64,000 bases of DNA. Source: Shewanella mangrovi. Lineage in GTDB: Bacteria > Pseudomonadota > Gammaproteobacteria > Enterobacterales > Shewanellaceae. Shown piece by piece: positions 28,863 through 38,631 of this stretch (position 1 is the first letter of the stretch; every line of letters starts with the position of its first letter). The DNA lies in contig NZ_JPEO01000003.1 in the NCBI RefSeq assembly GCF_000753795.1, positions 456,346 to 520,345 of the forward strand. The letters run 5' to 3'. A model generated the notes under the pieces. The model had not been told where the DNA came from, did not search any database, and was given only the letters and a program-made list of their open reading frames with translations. The translations under genes and the position numbers were made by a program.

Positions 28863-29246
28863 CTAATTCATACGCTGACAATCAAGCAGGCTAAATACCG
28901 CCTCCTCTAACGTCTCCTGAGAGACGATGGTACTCGATTCAAAACCTTCTACAAGCGCCAATACCAAATTATCCCGATCAGGTAATCGGTCTAAACAGTA
29001 TTGGCGGTTAGCTTCTTGATAACGCTTACCGCCACGATACTTAAGCGCTCTCGAGGTATAGTCGTCACTATCTAAACGCGCGCCTACTGCACGAGGCTTG
29101 TACATCAGTGCGCCATCAACAATCCCCTCAAGATAACTCGTACAAACGGCTGCGGTTTGATTCACTTTACACGCCTCAATCTGTGAGCCATAGGCGGCAG
29201 GAAGTATGCCCACCATCAATGCAGATCCAACTAGCCATACTTTCAT
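28863..29246 (-). CDS. Secreted Rap1a/Tai-like small protein between nhaA and nhaR
   Basis: A 127-residue protein with a signal peptide ([20 protein letters not shown], cleavage near S21). The mature domain has four Cys and the pattern [15 protein letters not shown] ... YCLDRLPD ... [10 protein letters not shown] ... LLDCQRMN. This arrangement resembles the Rap1a/Tai family known from type VI immunity proteins, but the family is broad and no effector is nearby. Its ATG overlaps the nhaA stop (ATGA), so translation is coupled to nhaA. Function unknown; a periplasmic role linked to sodium/alkaline stress is only a guess. Confidence 0.65.
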   Translation of the reverse strand: MKVWLVGSALMVGILPAAYGSQIEACKVNQTAAVCTSYLEGIVDGALMYKPRAVGARLDSDDYTSRALKYRGGKRYQEANRQYCLDRLPDRDNLVLALVEGFESSTIVSQETLEEAVFSLLDCQRMN

Positions 29247-30418
29247 ACTCGACCTCCGGTTTCAGGTAGTGTTTTGGACAACCACAGATAGCCGATAACA
29301 GCCGCTACCATTGATCCCATCAAAATGCCCAGACGCGCTAAATCACCATAAATCACCCCGCCATGCTCAAATGCCAGCGACGCAATAAACATCGACATGG
29401 TAAAGCCGATACCACACATCACAGCAACAGGCGCAATGTGTCGCCAGCCAATGCCCTCCGGCAATTCGGCCCAGCGCAGTTTTACTGCAACATAGCTAAA
29501 GAACATCACCCCTAAAGGCTTACCTAACAGCAATCCCAGCGCGATCCCCATTGGCACAGGTGACAACAAACTATCACTGGATACGCCACCTAAGGAAACT
29601 CCAGCATTCGCAAAGGCGAACAAAGGCAGGATGAGGAAGTTACTCCAAGGATGTAGTGAGTGTTCTAGCGATTCAGAAGGCGATTCCCCCTTCTTACCGC
29701 GCAGCGGAATAGCAAAGGCAATAATCACGCCCGCCAACGTTGCATGTACACCAGACTTCAGCACTGCAACCCAAAGAATGATGCCGACAAATGCATAGGC
29801 GCCAAGGGCGGTAACACCTTTACGATTTAAGCCAATTAAGACCAGTACTGCGGCAGCGGCAATGACCAAGCTAGTGACCGACAGGTCGGCGCTGTAGAAC
29901 AATGCGATGATAACAATCACACCTAGGTCATCAATAATGGCAAGCGCTAGCAAAAACACCTTAAGCGCAACCGGCACACGGCTGCCCAGCAGCGCCATAA
30001 TACCTAAAGCAAAGGCAATATCAGTCGCGGCCGGGATAGCCCAACCACCCAACGTAAACTCATCATGATAATTAAACGCAGCGTAGATCAACGCAGGAAA
30101 CAACATGCCGCCAATTGCTGCAAATGTGGGTAACGATGCTTTGGCAACGCTTGATAGTGCCCCTTCCAACAGCTCGCGTTTTACTTCAAGACCAATCAAC
30201 AGAAAGAACAACGCCATCAAACCATCGTTGATCCATAGCAACAACGGCTTATTAATATCTAAAGCACCAATGCGGATCTGCAATGGCGTATCTAACATTC
30301 CCTGATATAAAGCGACTAATGGGGTATTGGCGAACAGCATCGCGAGCGCAACTGCCACCAGTAGCAAGATTCCCCCAGCCGACTCTTGGCTGAGAAAGTT
30401 GCGAATAGCCTTTTCCAT
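29243..30418 (-). CDS. nhaA: Na+/H+ antiporter NhaA
   Basis: Electrogenic antiporter exporting Na+ in exchange for protons, key for salt and alkaline tolerance. The 391-residue protein has about 12 membrane segments. The two functional aspartates stand in [18 protein letters not shown], with [19 protein letters not shown] before and [15 protein letters not shown] after. The ATG at 30418 has AGGAG upstream. Followed without a gap by the small secreted protein and nhaR. Confidence 0.97.
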   Translation of the reverse strand: MEKAIRNFLSQESAGGILLLVAVALAMLFANTPLVALYQGMLDTPLQIRIGALDINKPLLLWINDGLMALFFLLIGLEVKRELLEGALSSVAKASLPTFAAIGGMLFPALIYAAFNYHDEFTLGGWAIPAATDIAFALGIMALLGSRVPVALKVFLLALAIIDDLGVIVIIALFYSADLSVTSLVIAAAAVLVLIGLNRKGVTALGAYAFVGIILWVAVLKSGVHATLAGVIIAFAIPLRGKKGESPSESLEHSLHPWSNFLILPLFAFANAGVSLGGVSSDSLLSPVPMGIALGLLLGKPLGVMFFSYVAVKLRWAELPEGIGWRHIAPVAVMCGIGFTMSMFIASLAFEHGGVIYGDLARLGILMGSMVAAVIGYLWLSKTLPETGGRV

Positions 30419-30490
30419 TACTTGACTCCTAAACTCAACAATTTAGTAAGTATAGCCAAGCATAATAGACAGTAATAATCGAAAGAATTT

Positions 30491-30523
30491 GCCAGTTAAC
30501 TCGAAATTTCCGAGTTAACTGGC
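30491..30523 (-). terminator. Long hairpin downstream of thyA
   Basis: Perfect 13-bp inverted repeat GCCAGTTAACTCG / CGAGTTAACTGGC with a seven-base loop. Position fits the lgt-thyA terminator, but on the minus strand the following bases are AAATTCTTT rather than a clean T-run, so termination strength is uncertain. It may also shield nhaA. Confidence 0.6.
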
Positions 30524-30539
30524 ATTTTATAGCGGGAAA

Positions 30540-31334
30540 TTAGATAGCAACCGGGGCTTTGATGTGAGGATGTGGGTCATAACCACTGAGCTCAAAATCT
30601 TCGAAGCGATAGTCAAAGATAGAGTCAGGCTTGCGCAAAATCGTCATCGTTGGCAATGCCCGCGGTTCACGGGTCAATTGCAAGGCGGTTTGCTCTAAGT
30701 GGTTGGAATACAGATGCGTGTCACCACCAGTCCACACAAACTCGCCTAATGCCAAATCGCATTGCTGCGCGACCATCATGGTAAGCAAAGCATAACTTGC
30801 AATATTAAATGGCAGACCAAGGAAAATATCACAACTGCGTTGGTATAGTTGACAAGAGAGCTTGCCGTCGGCGACATAGAACTGGAAAAACGCATGGCAA
30901 GGTGCCAAAGCCATTTTATCCAGTTCAGCAACGTTCCACGCCGACACAATTAAGCGACGCGAATCCGGCTGTTGTTTAATCTGCTCAATCACTTGGGTAA
31001 TTTGGTCGATGTGCTGCCCATCAGGAGTGGGCCAGCTGCGCCATTGCGCGCCATACACTGGGCCTAAATCACCATTTTCATCCGCCCACTCGTCCCAAAT
31101 AGAGACATTATGTTCTTTCAAGTAAGCAATATTGGTATCGCCCTGCAAAAACCATAACAGTTCATGGATGATTGAACGTAAGTGGCATTTCTTCGTGGTA
31201 ACCAGCGGAAAACCTTTACTCAAATCAAAGCGCATTTGGTAACCAAATACCGAGCGAGTACCTGTGCCAGTCCGGTCAGATTTCACGGTACCGTTATCTA
31301 GCACATGCTGCATTAAATCAAGGTATTGACGCAT
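30540..31334 (-). CDS. thyA: Thymidylate synthase ThyA
   Basis: Methylates dUMP to dTMP with methylenetetrahydrofolate. The 264-residue protein has [18 protein letters not shown], the catalytic Cys in [32 protein letters not shown] and the end [13 protein letters not shown]. Length equals that of E. coli. It directly follows lgt with one base between stop and start. Confidence 0.98.
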   Translation of the reverse strand: MRQYLDLMQHVLDNGTVKSDRTGTGTRSVFGYQMRFDLSKGFPLVTTKKCHLRSIIHELLWFLQGDTNIAYLKEHNVSIWDEWADENGDLGPVYGAQWRSWPTPDGQHIDQITQVIEQIKQQPDSRRLIVSAWNVAELDKMALAPCHAFFQFYVADGKLSCQLYQRSCDIFLGLPFNIASYALLTMMVAQQCDLALGEFVWTGGDTHLYSNHLEQTALQLTREPRALPTMTILRKPDSIFDYRFEDFELSGYDPHPHIKAPVAI

Positions 31335-32171
31335 TTATTGCTTTCCTTTCACCGGCTTAATCGCGGCAATATGTTTATCTTTTCTAAAAATCAGGTAGAG
31401 ACCAAACAGGATCATCGGGATCGACAGAATCTGCCCCATGGTCAACCCTAGCCAGTAATAGCCCATCTGTGCATCTGGTTGGCGGACTAACTCTGCCACG
31501 CAGCGGAAAATACCATATCCAAGCAAAAACATCCCTGACACAGCGCCTGCTTTTGAAGTGCGCTTACTAAACCAATAAAGCAACAGAAATAGCACTACGC
31601 CTTCTAGCGCAAACTGGTACAGCTGTGATGGATGACGCGGCAATGGCCCGCCGTTGGGAAACACCATTCCCCAAGGCACATCAGTGGTTCGCCCCCACAA
31701 TTCACCGTTGATGAAGTTACCAATACGCCCGGCACCAAGGCCAATAGGCACCACTGGTGCCACCATATCAGATACGGCCCAAAAACTACGTTTTTGCCGC
31801 ACAGCGATAAATAGCATGGCGAGGATCACACCAACCAAACCACCGTGGAACGACATGCCACCTTCGGTAATTTTGAATAGATAAAGCGGATCTGCCAGAA
31901 AGTAGTCAAAGTGGTAAACCAGCACATAACCGATACGTCCACCAAGGATGACACCAAGGAAACTGTAAAACAGCAGATCTGATACCTGCTCTCGATTCCA
32001 AATGCCGTTACTGCGGTCAGCCTTACGATTGAGCAGCACCATTGCCGCAATAAAGCCAACCAAATACATAAAACCATACCAACGTAATGCTGGTTCAAAC
32101 GAATGGCCGAAGATATCAAACGGACCAAACTTGACGATAATTGGGTCAATATCAGGAAACTGCAATGCCAT
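31335..32171 (-). CDS. lgt: Prolipoprotein diacylglyceryl transferase Lgt
   Basis: Adds diacylglycerol from phosphatidylglycerol to the lipobox Cys of prolipoproteins in the inner membrane. The 278-residue protein has about seven membrane segments and the signature [18 protein letters not shown], with FHGGLVGVI and RHPSQLYQ. It lies immediately before thyA, the conserved lgt-thyA pair. Confidence 0.97.
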   Translation of the reverse strand: MALQFPDIDPIIVKFGPFDIFGHSFEPALRWYGFMYLVGFIAAMVLLNRKADRSNGIWNREQVSDLLFYSFLGVILGGRIGYVLVYHFDYFLADPLYLFKITEGGMSFHGGLVGVILAMLFIAVRQKRSFWAVSDMVAPVVPIGLGAGRIGNFINGELWGRTTDVPWGMVFPNGGPLPRHPSQLYQFALEGVVLFLLLYWFSKRTSKAGAVSGMFLLGYGIFRCVAELVRQPDAQMGYYWLGLTMGQILSIPMILFGLYLIFRKDKHIAAIKPVKGKQ

Positions 32172-32208
32172 AGTATTTTGTAATTCCTGGTGTATGTGTG
32201 ATAAGTCG

Positions 32209-33009
32209 TTAACTTAAAATAAGTTTTAGCCCGACAACTAACAGCAATGCGGCAAATATCTTTTTCAGCACAGCTGTGGGCCAAGTACTCGCGGCTTTCG
32301 CTCCTAACGGGGCAATCAACATCGAGGTAGCGACAATTCCTGCCAACGCTGGCAGATAGATATAACCGAACGAACCGGACGGCATTCCCTGAATATCCCA
32401 GCCGGCGATAACATACCCTAAACTGCCCCACAGTGCGATGATCAGCCCGTTAGCTGAAGAAAAACCCACCGCTTTTTTCATTTCAAGTCCGCAGAAACAA
32501 AGAAATGGCACCATCAGCGTGCCACCGCCAATGCCCATCAATGCAGAAAGCACTGCTATTACTGCTGATGCGATAAACAGCACCGGGAACGGCGGTAACT
32601 TACGCCCTTCCGCTTTGGGCTTCACCGGATACGCCATATTGATAGACATCAGAATGACGAACACTGCGAACCCTTTTTTGAGGTCATCACCGGAAATAAG
32701 TTCAGCAATAAATCCTGAACACAGTGCGCCAACCGCAGTACCCGGCAACATAGGTAAAAACAAAGACCAATCAATATTGCCCCGCTGATGATGAGCTCTG
32801 GCGGACGAAAAGGAAGTGAGGATAATCGCTGAAAGAGAGGTCGCGATTGCAACATGAGGAATCGATTCGGCGGGTACGTTAGCCCAAGGTAAAATATAGA
32901 GTAATGCGGGAACCGCAATCAATCCGCCACCAATCCCCAGTAAGCCTGCTGAAAAGCCCACAACAGAGCCAAGCACCGCACAAACAGCAAATAACAGTAG
33001 AAGTTCCAT
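32209..33009 (-). CDS. TauE/SafE-family sulfite/anion exporter-like membrane protein
   Basis: A 266-residue protein with about eight membrane segments and the family repeats [20 protein letters not shown] and [15 protein letters not shown], typical of TauE/SafE (YfcA-like) permeases. Substrate cannot be read from sequence; family members move sulfite, sulfoacetate or other anions. It lies between lgt and ptsP on the same strand. Confidence 0.85.
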   Translation of the reverse strand: MELLLLFAVCAVLGSVVGFSAGLLGIGGGLIAVPALLYILPWANVPAESIPHVAIATSLSAIILTSFSSARAHHQRGNIDWSLFLPMLPGTAVGALCSGFIAELISGDDLKKGFAVFVILMSINMAYPVKPKAEGRKLPPFPVLFIASAVIAVLSALMGIGGGTLMVPFLCFCGLEMKKAVGFSSANGLIIALWGSLGYVIAGWDIQGMPSGSFGYIYLPALAGIVATSMLIAPLGAKAASTWPTAVLKKIFAALLLVVGLKLILS

Positions 33010-33066
33010 GTGATGTGTGCCGTGATATCGGCATCCTAGTTAGGTTAATAACTCAGTTACAGCGCA

Positions 33067-35301
33067 TTAGTTTAAAATGGCTGCTAAATCTTTTTGTGCT
33101 AGATACTCACGCAATAACTCACGTACATCCTGTCCACTACGTTTAGTCAGCGCTACGTCCAGCAGCGATTTAAGTTCTTCAAGGCTTACGCGGCGCAGTA
33201 GATAGTTAATCCGCGCCAAACTCCCCTGGTTCATACTCAGATGGCGATACCCCATTGCAGCTAACAGCAAAGCACCGGCAGGCTCACCCGCCATTTCGCC
33301 ACAGACACTGCTTTCTAATCCGTATGCCACACATTGCTCGTGTGCACTTTTAAGTGAGCGCAACACGCCAGGATGGTAACTGTCAAACAATGAGGTAACC
33401 CGCGGGTTGTTGCGATCGACAGCCAGCAGATATTGAGTTAAGTCGTTACTACCGACCGAGATAAAATCGACCCGTTTAGCGACCTCTTCCAACTGAAACA
33501 GCAGGACTGGCACCTCTAACATGATGCCCACCCTAGGCCGGCTTAAATTAGGATCAACATCAGCTTTTAACTCTTGATAAGCTTGTTCAAAGTATTCCAA
33601 GGCGTGGTCAATCTCTTCGAGATTGCTCACCATAGGTAATAACACACTCAGTTGATCGCCAGCGCCGTTAGCTTGCAACATGGCGCGGATCTGCACCAAA
33701 AACAGCTCTGGATGATCTAACGATAAGCGAATACCGCGCCAGCCAAGGAAAGGGTTTTCCTCTTTGATAGGGAAATATGGCAATGGCTTATCGCCGCCGA
33801 CGTCCAATGACCGCATAGTCACCGGACGGCCGCTAGCGGCGTTAAATACTTGCTTATAGACAGTGATCTGTTCCGACTCACTCGGAAAGCGCTGTTGCAA
33901 CATAAACGGGATTTCAGTGCGGTACAGGCCAATTCCATCAGAGCCATCGGCAATTTCTGACTCAAGGCCGCTGAGTAGCCCAGCATTGAGGTAAAGCTTA
34001 ACTCGCTGTCCATCCAAGGTTTCGGCGGGCAAATGCAGTTCATGCACATATTGCCGTTGCAGCGCCTTCTCAGCATTCATCAACAATCTGAATTCGCTGA
34101 TCACCGCCGGAGATGGCGATACCATCAAGCTACCACGAGTAGCATTAAGCACCAGTAATTTACGATGCAGATTGGCAGACAATACCTGTTGTACGCCAGT
34201 CAACGCCGGGATCCCCATCGCGCGCGCCAAAATAGCCGCATGGGAATTGACGCCGCCTAATTCGGTCACAATCCCAACTAGCTTACCTTTAGGAAATTCA
34301 GCGAGCAGCGTGGTGTCAGCTTCTTTGGTCACCAGAATGACAGGTCGGTCCGAATCGAGTCCGAGCTGCCCCGGCTCAATAAGTTGCCGGAGGACTTTAG
34401 TGCCTAACTCACGAATATCACTAGCGCGCTCTTTTAAGTACGCATCTTCCATCATCTGGAACTGCTTAATGTAGCGCAGTGATACGCGGCTAACAGCCGC
34501 CTCAGCTTGCCAGCCATCTTCGACTTCGCGCAGATATTCCCCACCGAGACTGGAGTCTTCCAATAACAATTGCAATGCCGAGAAGATAGCGACAACTTCT
34601 TGATCTTGCTCGCGGTCAAACCGTTGGGCCAGATTTGCGAGATTGTTGCGACATCGTGCAATCGCCTGCACGATACGCTCCATTTCAAGAGCGACATCGG
34701 CACTTCTTTGCTCAGGTTGCTCAAGCGAAATATCGCCGCCTAAAACTAAAGCGTTAGCAATCGCGATACCATTGGAGGCAGGTGTTCCACTAAACAGCAC
34801 TTGCTGACGACGGTGTTGCACCACTGACTTCTGTTTGAGTCCCCGTACCGCCATCGCCAACTGTGCCGCCAACGTCATTAAAAAAGCTTCTTCGCCTTCG
34901 TTAAATTGACGCGAACTCGCCTGCTGCACAACAATTACGCCGAGCAGTTGCTTTTGGTAAATGATGGGAACCGCGAGAAAAGCGCGATACTCTTCTTCTG
35001 CCGCTTCTGGGAAGAGTTTAAAGCGGGGATGCTGACGAGCATCGGGCAAATTTATTGCTTCTTCACGCTCAGCCACTAAGCCGACCAAGCCTTCAGAAAG
35101 CGGCATTCTAACTTGCCCGACAGATTCAGGTTTTAGACCGTCCGTTGCAGACAACACCAACTCATGCTCATCAAGAACATAGATAGAACAGCATTCAGTG
35201 GCCATTGCCAACTTGATTTGCTTCACCAGCAATTCCAACGCTGCGTCTAAATCTTTAGCCCCAGCAACTGCCTGTGTAATATCCCTGAGCGTGCTTAACA
35301 A
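33067..35301 (-). CDS. ptsP: Phosphoenolpyruvate-protein phosphotransferase PtsP (EI-Ntr)
   Basis: First enzyme of the nitrogen-related phosphotransferase system, passing phosphate from PEP to NPr. The 744-residue protein has an N-terminal GAF domain (about 1-165), the phospho-histidine domain (GGVNSHAAILARAMGIPAL) and a PEP-utilising C-terminal barrel (GSDGIGLYRTEIPFM; FISVGSNDLTQYLLAVDR; CGEMAG). The start is TTG at 35301 with GGGGGA five bases upstream, giving MLSTLRDI as in the family. It follows rppH by 26 bases, the conserved rppH-ptsP pair. Confidence 0.95.
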   Translation of the reverse strand: MLSTLRDITQAVAGAKDLDAALELLVKQIKLAMATECCSIYVLDEHELVLSATDGLKPESVGQVRMPLSEGLVGLVAEREEAINLPDARQHPRFKLFPEAAEEEYRAFLAVPIIYQKQLLGVIVVQQASSRQFNEGEEAFLMTLAAQLAMAVRGLKQKSVVQHRRQQVLFSGTPASNGIAIANALVLGGDISLEQPEQRSADVALEMERIVQAIARCRNNLANLAQRFDREQDQEVVAIFSALQLLLEDSSLGGEYLREVEDGWQAEAAVSRVSLRYIKQFQMMEDAYLKERASDIRELGTKVLRQLIEPGQLGLDSDRPVILVTKEADTTLLAEFPKGKLVGIVTELGGVNSHAAILARAMGIPALTGVQQVLSANLHRKLLVLNATRGSLMVSPSPAVISEFRLLMNAEKALQRQYVHELHLPAETLDGQRVKLYLNAGLLSGLESEIADGSDGIGLYRTEIPFMLQQRFPSESEQITVYKQVFNAASGRPVTMRSLDVGGDKPLPYFPIKEENPFLGWRGIRLSLDHPELFLVQIRAMLQANGAGDQLSVLLPMVSNLEEIDHALEYFEQAYQELKADVDPNLSRPRVGIMLEVPVLLFQLEEVAKRVDFISVGSNDLTQYLLAVDRNNPRVTSLFDSYHPGVLRSLKSAHEQCVAYGLESSVCGEMAGEPAGALLLAAMGYRHLSMNQGSLARINYLLRRVSLEELKSLLDVALTKRSGQDVRELLREYLAQKDLAAILN

Positions 35302-35327
35302 CGGGTCCCCCTGACTCTCGAATAAAA

Positions 35328-35849
35328 CTAGCGATTATGGCGATTACGATTTCGCCGTCGTGGTTCACGATGCTGCATCGCCAAAGTAGTCGCAGCAAAC
35401 TCCTTCATCACTTTGCGGTATACATCGCGTTTGAACGAGACAACTTGTCGCACCGGGTACCAATAACTTACCCAACGCCAGTCATCAAATTCTGGATGAC
35501 CACATGCGTTAAGATTTACCGCATTGTCTTGTGACTTTAATTGCAGTAGAAACCACTTTTGTTTTTGGCCAATACAAACCGGCTTACTATCCTGTCGTAC
35601 GAGGCGCTTCGGCAATTTATAGCGTAGCCAAGATCGGGTTGATGTCAGAATTTGAACATGCTCAGGCAGCAGCCCAACTTCTTCGAATAATTCTCGATAC
35701 ATCGCTTGTTCAGCGGTCTCGCCATCATCCACTCCCCCTTGGGGAAATTGCCAGGAATGCTGCCCATACCTTCTGGCCCACATCACCTGACCGATCTTAT
35801 TACAAATAATTATGCCCACATTAGCGCGAAAACCATCGCTATCAATCAC
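35328..35849 (-). CDS. rppH: RNA pyrophosphohydrolase RppH
   Basis: Nudix enzyme that removes pyrophosphate from mRNA 5' ends and triggers RNase E decay. The 173-residue protein has [20 protein letters not shown] and the Nudix box [20 protein letters not shown]. An Arg-rich tail follows ([11 protein letters not shown]). The start is GTG at 35849 with GGAG upstream and the family start [12 protein letters not shown]. Upstream is a long non-coding region shared with mutH. Confidence 0.95.
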   Translation of the reverse strand: MIDSDGFRANVGIIICNKIGQVMWARRYGQHSWQFPQGGVDDGETAEQAMYRELFEEVGLLPEHVQILTSTRSWLRYKLPKRLVRQDSKPVCIGQKQKWFLLQLKSQDNAVNLNACGHPEFDDWRWVSYWYPVRQVVSFKRDVYRKVMKEFAATTLAMQHREPRRRNRNRHNR

Positions 35850-35876
35850 ATGGACTCCAAAAATCGAGCAAGATTA

Positions 35877-36560
35877 ATGGATTGATTGTTTCACAAACGC
35901 CGCCAAGCGGCAATTACCAACTGTGCCTGAATTTTCCTGCCATTAAGTGAATACTTTTCACTCATTTTTAAAGTTATTCACTTTTTAACGATAGTTTCGT
36001 CCATCTATCCACAAAAACTGTGGATATCTATGTTTGCAACTAGCGAATACTCTGGAAAAAGTCGGAAAAGCCATCAATTCGGCCAGATTTAATGCGAACA
36101 CAAAATAATAATAAGTAACTGATTCTATTAAACTTACATGGGAGTAACAACTTTTCCGCCACTGTTTTACGCCGCACTGTCGATAAATTCAACAACTCGC
36201 AACTTAATCAAGTTATCAACATCCACGAGTGATAAGAATTAAAAACTTTTATCGATTTACTAAATAAAAATGCTACGTTTTGATTACAAGGCCGCGAGTA
36301 TGATGTGGTATCAGTCACACCATTTGGTCTCAAGACGGTTATCCCATAAAACTGTTGATAACCTTGTTGGCAAAGAGGGGGAATCCAGAGAGTAAAAAGG
36401 TAAAACGTTTTATCTCAATATACATCGATAAAATTTATCTATAAAATTCATAGTAATAGTTAGCTATTGCGAGTTCTAATTACTGTGCAAAACTGCGCTG
36501 TCGTTTTTTTAACCGCAACTAATTCTATCCACATTTACCTCTATTTAATGGCAAAAGCAG
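35877..36560. promoter_or_regulatory. AT-rich non-coding region with DnaA-box cluster (DARS2-like candidate)
   Basis: About 680 bases without a credible gene. DnaA-box-like nonamers (against TTATCCACA): TTATTCACT 35974-35982 (+); CTATCCACA 36005-36013 (+) facing TGTGGATAT 36020-36028 (-) six bases apart; TTATCAACA 36213-36221 (+); the same on the minus strand 36353-36361; CTATCCACA 36525-36533 (+). A near-IHF site (AATCAA-N4-TCA) lies at 36206-36218. From memory, E. coli DARS2, which reactivates ADP-DnaA, lies beside mutH. The boxes are seen; the function is inferred. Confidence 0.6.
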
Positions 36561-37232
36561 ATGAATCAGGTTTCACCTCCCACCAGCGTTGAACAACTGA
36601 TGCAACGAGCAGAAGGCCTTGCAGGGTTAACTTTGGCTGAAATAGCTGCACAGCTATCAATCAAGGTGCCACAGGATTTACGCCGAGATAAAGGTTGGGT
36701 AGGTCAACTATTTGAAGCTGCACTTGGTGCTGAAGCTGGCTCGAAACCCGAGCAGGATTTCCTGCATTTGGGTGTTGAGCTAAAAAGTATTCCCTTGAAT
36801 GCGGCCGGCTTACCATTAGAAACAACATATGTTTGCGTGGCCCCACTATCTGATGTAACCGGTATGCGTTGGGAGCAGAGCCTTGTTTATCATAAGTTAC
36901 AGCGCGTGCTGTGGATCCCGGTAGAAGGTGAGCGCCATATTCCCATTGGAGAACGCCATGTGGGAATGCCCATTTTGTGGCAGCCAAATGCCAAGCAGCT
37001 ATCGCAACTGCAACAAGACTGGGAAGAGATAATGGAGCTCATTAGCCTTGGCAAAGTTTCTCAGATAACAGCGCGCCATGGGGAAGTTCTGCAACTGCGC
37101 CCCAAAGCGGCTAACAGTAAAGCCATGACAACAAGCATTGCCGAAGATGGCAGTCTGCAAATGACCAACCCGCGCGGCTTCTATTTGAAGACCCAATTCA
37201 CAGCCGAAATTTTGCGGAATTATTTCGGTTGA
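36561..37232 (+). CDS. mutH: DNA mismatch repair endonuclease MutH
   Basis: Nicks the unmethylated strand at hemimethylated GATC in methyl-directed mismatch repair. The 223-residue protein has [42 protein letters not shown] (the D..E.K nuclease motif), the segment [20 protein letters not shown] and GFYLKTQFT near the end. Presence of mutH implies Dam-directed repair. Neighbours rppH and ptsP match E. coli. Confidence 0.96.
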   Translation: MNQVSPPTSVEQLMQRAEGLAGLTLAEIAAQLSIKVPQDLRRDKGWVGQLFEAALGAEAGSKPEQDFLHLGVELKSIPLNAAGLPLETTYVCVAPLSDVTGMRWEQSLVYHKLQRVLWIPVEGERHIPIGERHVGMPILWQPNAKQLSQLQQDWEEIMELISLGKVSQITARHGEVLQLRPKAANSKAMTTSIAEDGSLQMTNPRGFYLKTQFTAEILRNYFG

Positions 37233-37351
37233 GCAGCCAAAGAGTTGACGCTGAGTTGATGTAGATCACACATATCACTGGAAACTATAGGGTTATATCT
37301 ATAAACTAGCGCTCCTTGGGATGGGGTGTAAGCGCAGGCAAGATATTTTTC

Positions 37352-38425
37352 GTGAGAGCTCAAGTACAGGCTAAAAAACTATTGTTTGCCATTCTGGCCT
37401 GGACTGGGGCAATGTCGGCTTTTGTATTTTTCCGCTATTCCCAAACCCTCGAAGTCCCACAATGGGCAGTCAGCCCCGGCGACTTTGCCACACTCGCCAT
37501 CTATCTTGGGGTGATCTTTGGCAGCCTCCACTGGATGTCGAATCTCATCGCCGATTTCAGTGCCATTAACCGCCTGCCCTATATCTTCTCGGTCATCTTT
37601 AAAGGCTTGTTTTTGCTATTAGGCGCCACCACCCTCGCCTACATGACCCAATATCTCAACATGTGGGCACTGGAAAACCATATTGCGACGCTTCGGCAAA
37701 TGCTGACGGTGCATATTCTTTATAGTCCGTCATTTCAGGCGCTAATTGTTTACCTCGTTGTGGTGCGAGTGGGGTTAGCGTTTATTGAACAGATGGCATT
37801 GTTAGTAGGGCCACGTATTTTGCTCAATATCGGTATGGGCAAATACCATAAGCCACGTTATGAACAACGACTGTTCATGTACCTCGATATGGTGGCCTCG
37901 ACCACCCATGCAGAATCGCTGGGCGACTATCGTTTCAGCCGTTTGATCCAAGACTGCTTTAGCCTGTTGACCGAAACCGTGAACAACAACGAAGCGGAAA
38001 TCTACCGCTATATGGGCGATGCAGTGCTGATCCATTGGCCACTAGAGAAAGGCGTTAAGCATGATCGCTGTATGAACATCTATTTTGAGTTCAGCCAACA
38101 GCTCAACTGGCAGCGCCGCTATTTTGAAGAGCATTATGGATTTGTGCCTAAATTCAAAGCAGCGGCCCACTGTGGACAAGTTGTAGCGGCAGTCGTCGGC
38201 GTACAAAAGCAAGAGATTAGCTTCTTTAGCGATGTCATCAACACCTTGGCGCGACTACAAGACCAATGTAATCCACTTGGACAACGTATGTTGCTTTCGG
38301 GCGCGCTGGTGTCACGACTCGAAAATAACCACAGCGAATATCAACTCACTAATCTTGGGCCGGTAAAACTTAAAGGTAAACAACACTCTATTGAGGTGTA
38401 TGGCGTAAAGCCTAAGCAAGGTTGA
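37352..38425 (+). CDS. cyaC: Membrane-bound class III adenylate cyclase CyaC
   Basis: Makes cAMP for CRP. Four hydrophobic segments in the first 150 residues precede a class III cyclase domain. This retains both metal aspartates (LFMYLDMVAST; YRYMGDAVLIHW) and the Asn/Arg pair in DVINTLARLQ, so it is probably active. From memory, the S. oneidensis orthologue beside oxyR is CyaC, involved in anaerobic respiration with CRP. The start is uncertain: GTG at 37352 gives a natural membrane-protein N-terminus (MRAQVQAKKLL); a TTG at 37316 has no ribosome-binding site. Confidence 0.85.
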   Translation: MRAQVQAKKLLFAILAWTGAMSAFVFFRYSQTLEVPQWAVSPGDFATLAIYLGVIFGSLHWMSNLIADFSAINRLPYIFSVIFKGLFLLLGATTLAYMTQYLNMWALENHIATLRQMLTVHILYSPSFQALIVYLVVVRVGLAFIEQMALLVGPRILLNIGMGKYHKPRYEQRLFMYLDMVASTTHAESLGDYRFSRLIQDCFSLLTETVNNNEAEIYRYMGDAVLIHWPLEKGVKHDRCMNIYFEFSQQLNWQRRYFEEHYGFVPKFKAAAHCGQVVAAVVGVQKQEISFFSDVINTLARLQDQCNPLGQRMLLSGALVSRLENNHSEYQLTNLGPVKLKGKQHSIEVYGVKPKQG

Positions 38426-38631
38426 TAAAGTTATAAGCTTATTGAATAAAACCTTAAAATCCCCTTATTTACCATTACATTATTCCTCCCCAAAAACACC
38501 AACAACAAGTCCTACGCACTCACAACTAACAATTCGGCAACATAGATTCAGGAAACTGTGAAGTATCTGGCTGTTTTTCCATCAAATAAGGTTAAATTGA
38601 ATCAAACCATCCGCTTACAGGGACAGAACAA

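Noticed and set aside
35877..36560. DnaA-box region as the chromosomal origin of replication
   Set aside because: No dnaA, gidA, mioC or gyrB nearby, and no set of AT-rich 13-mers next to tandem boxes; neighbours are those of mutH, where a regulatory element fits better.
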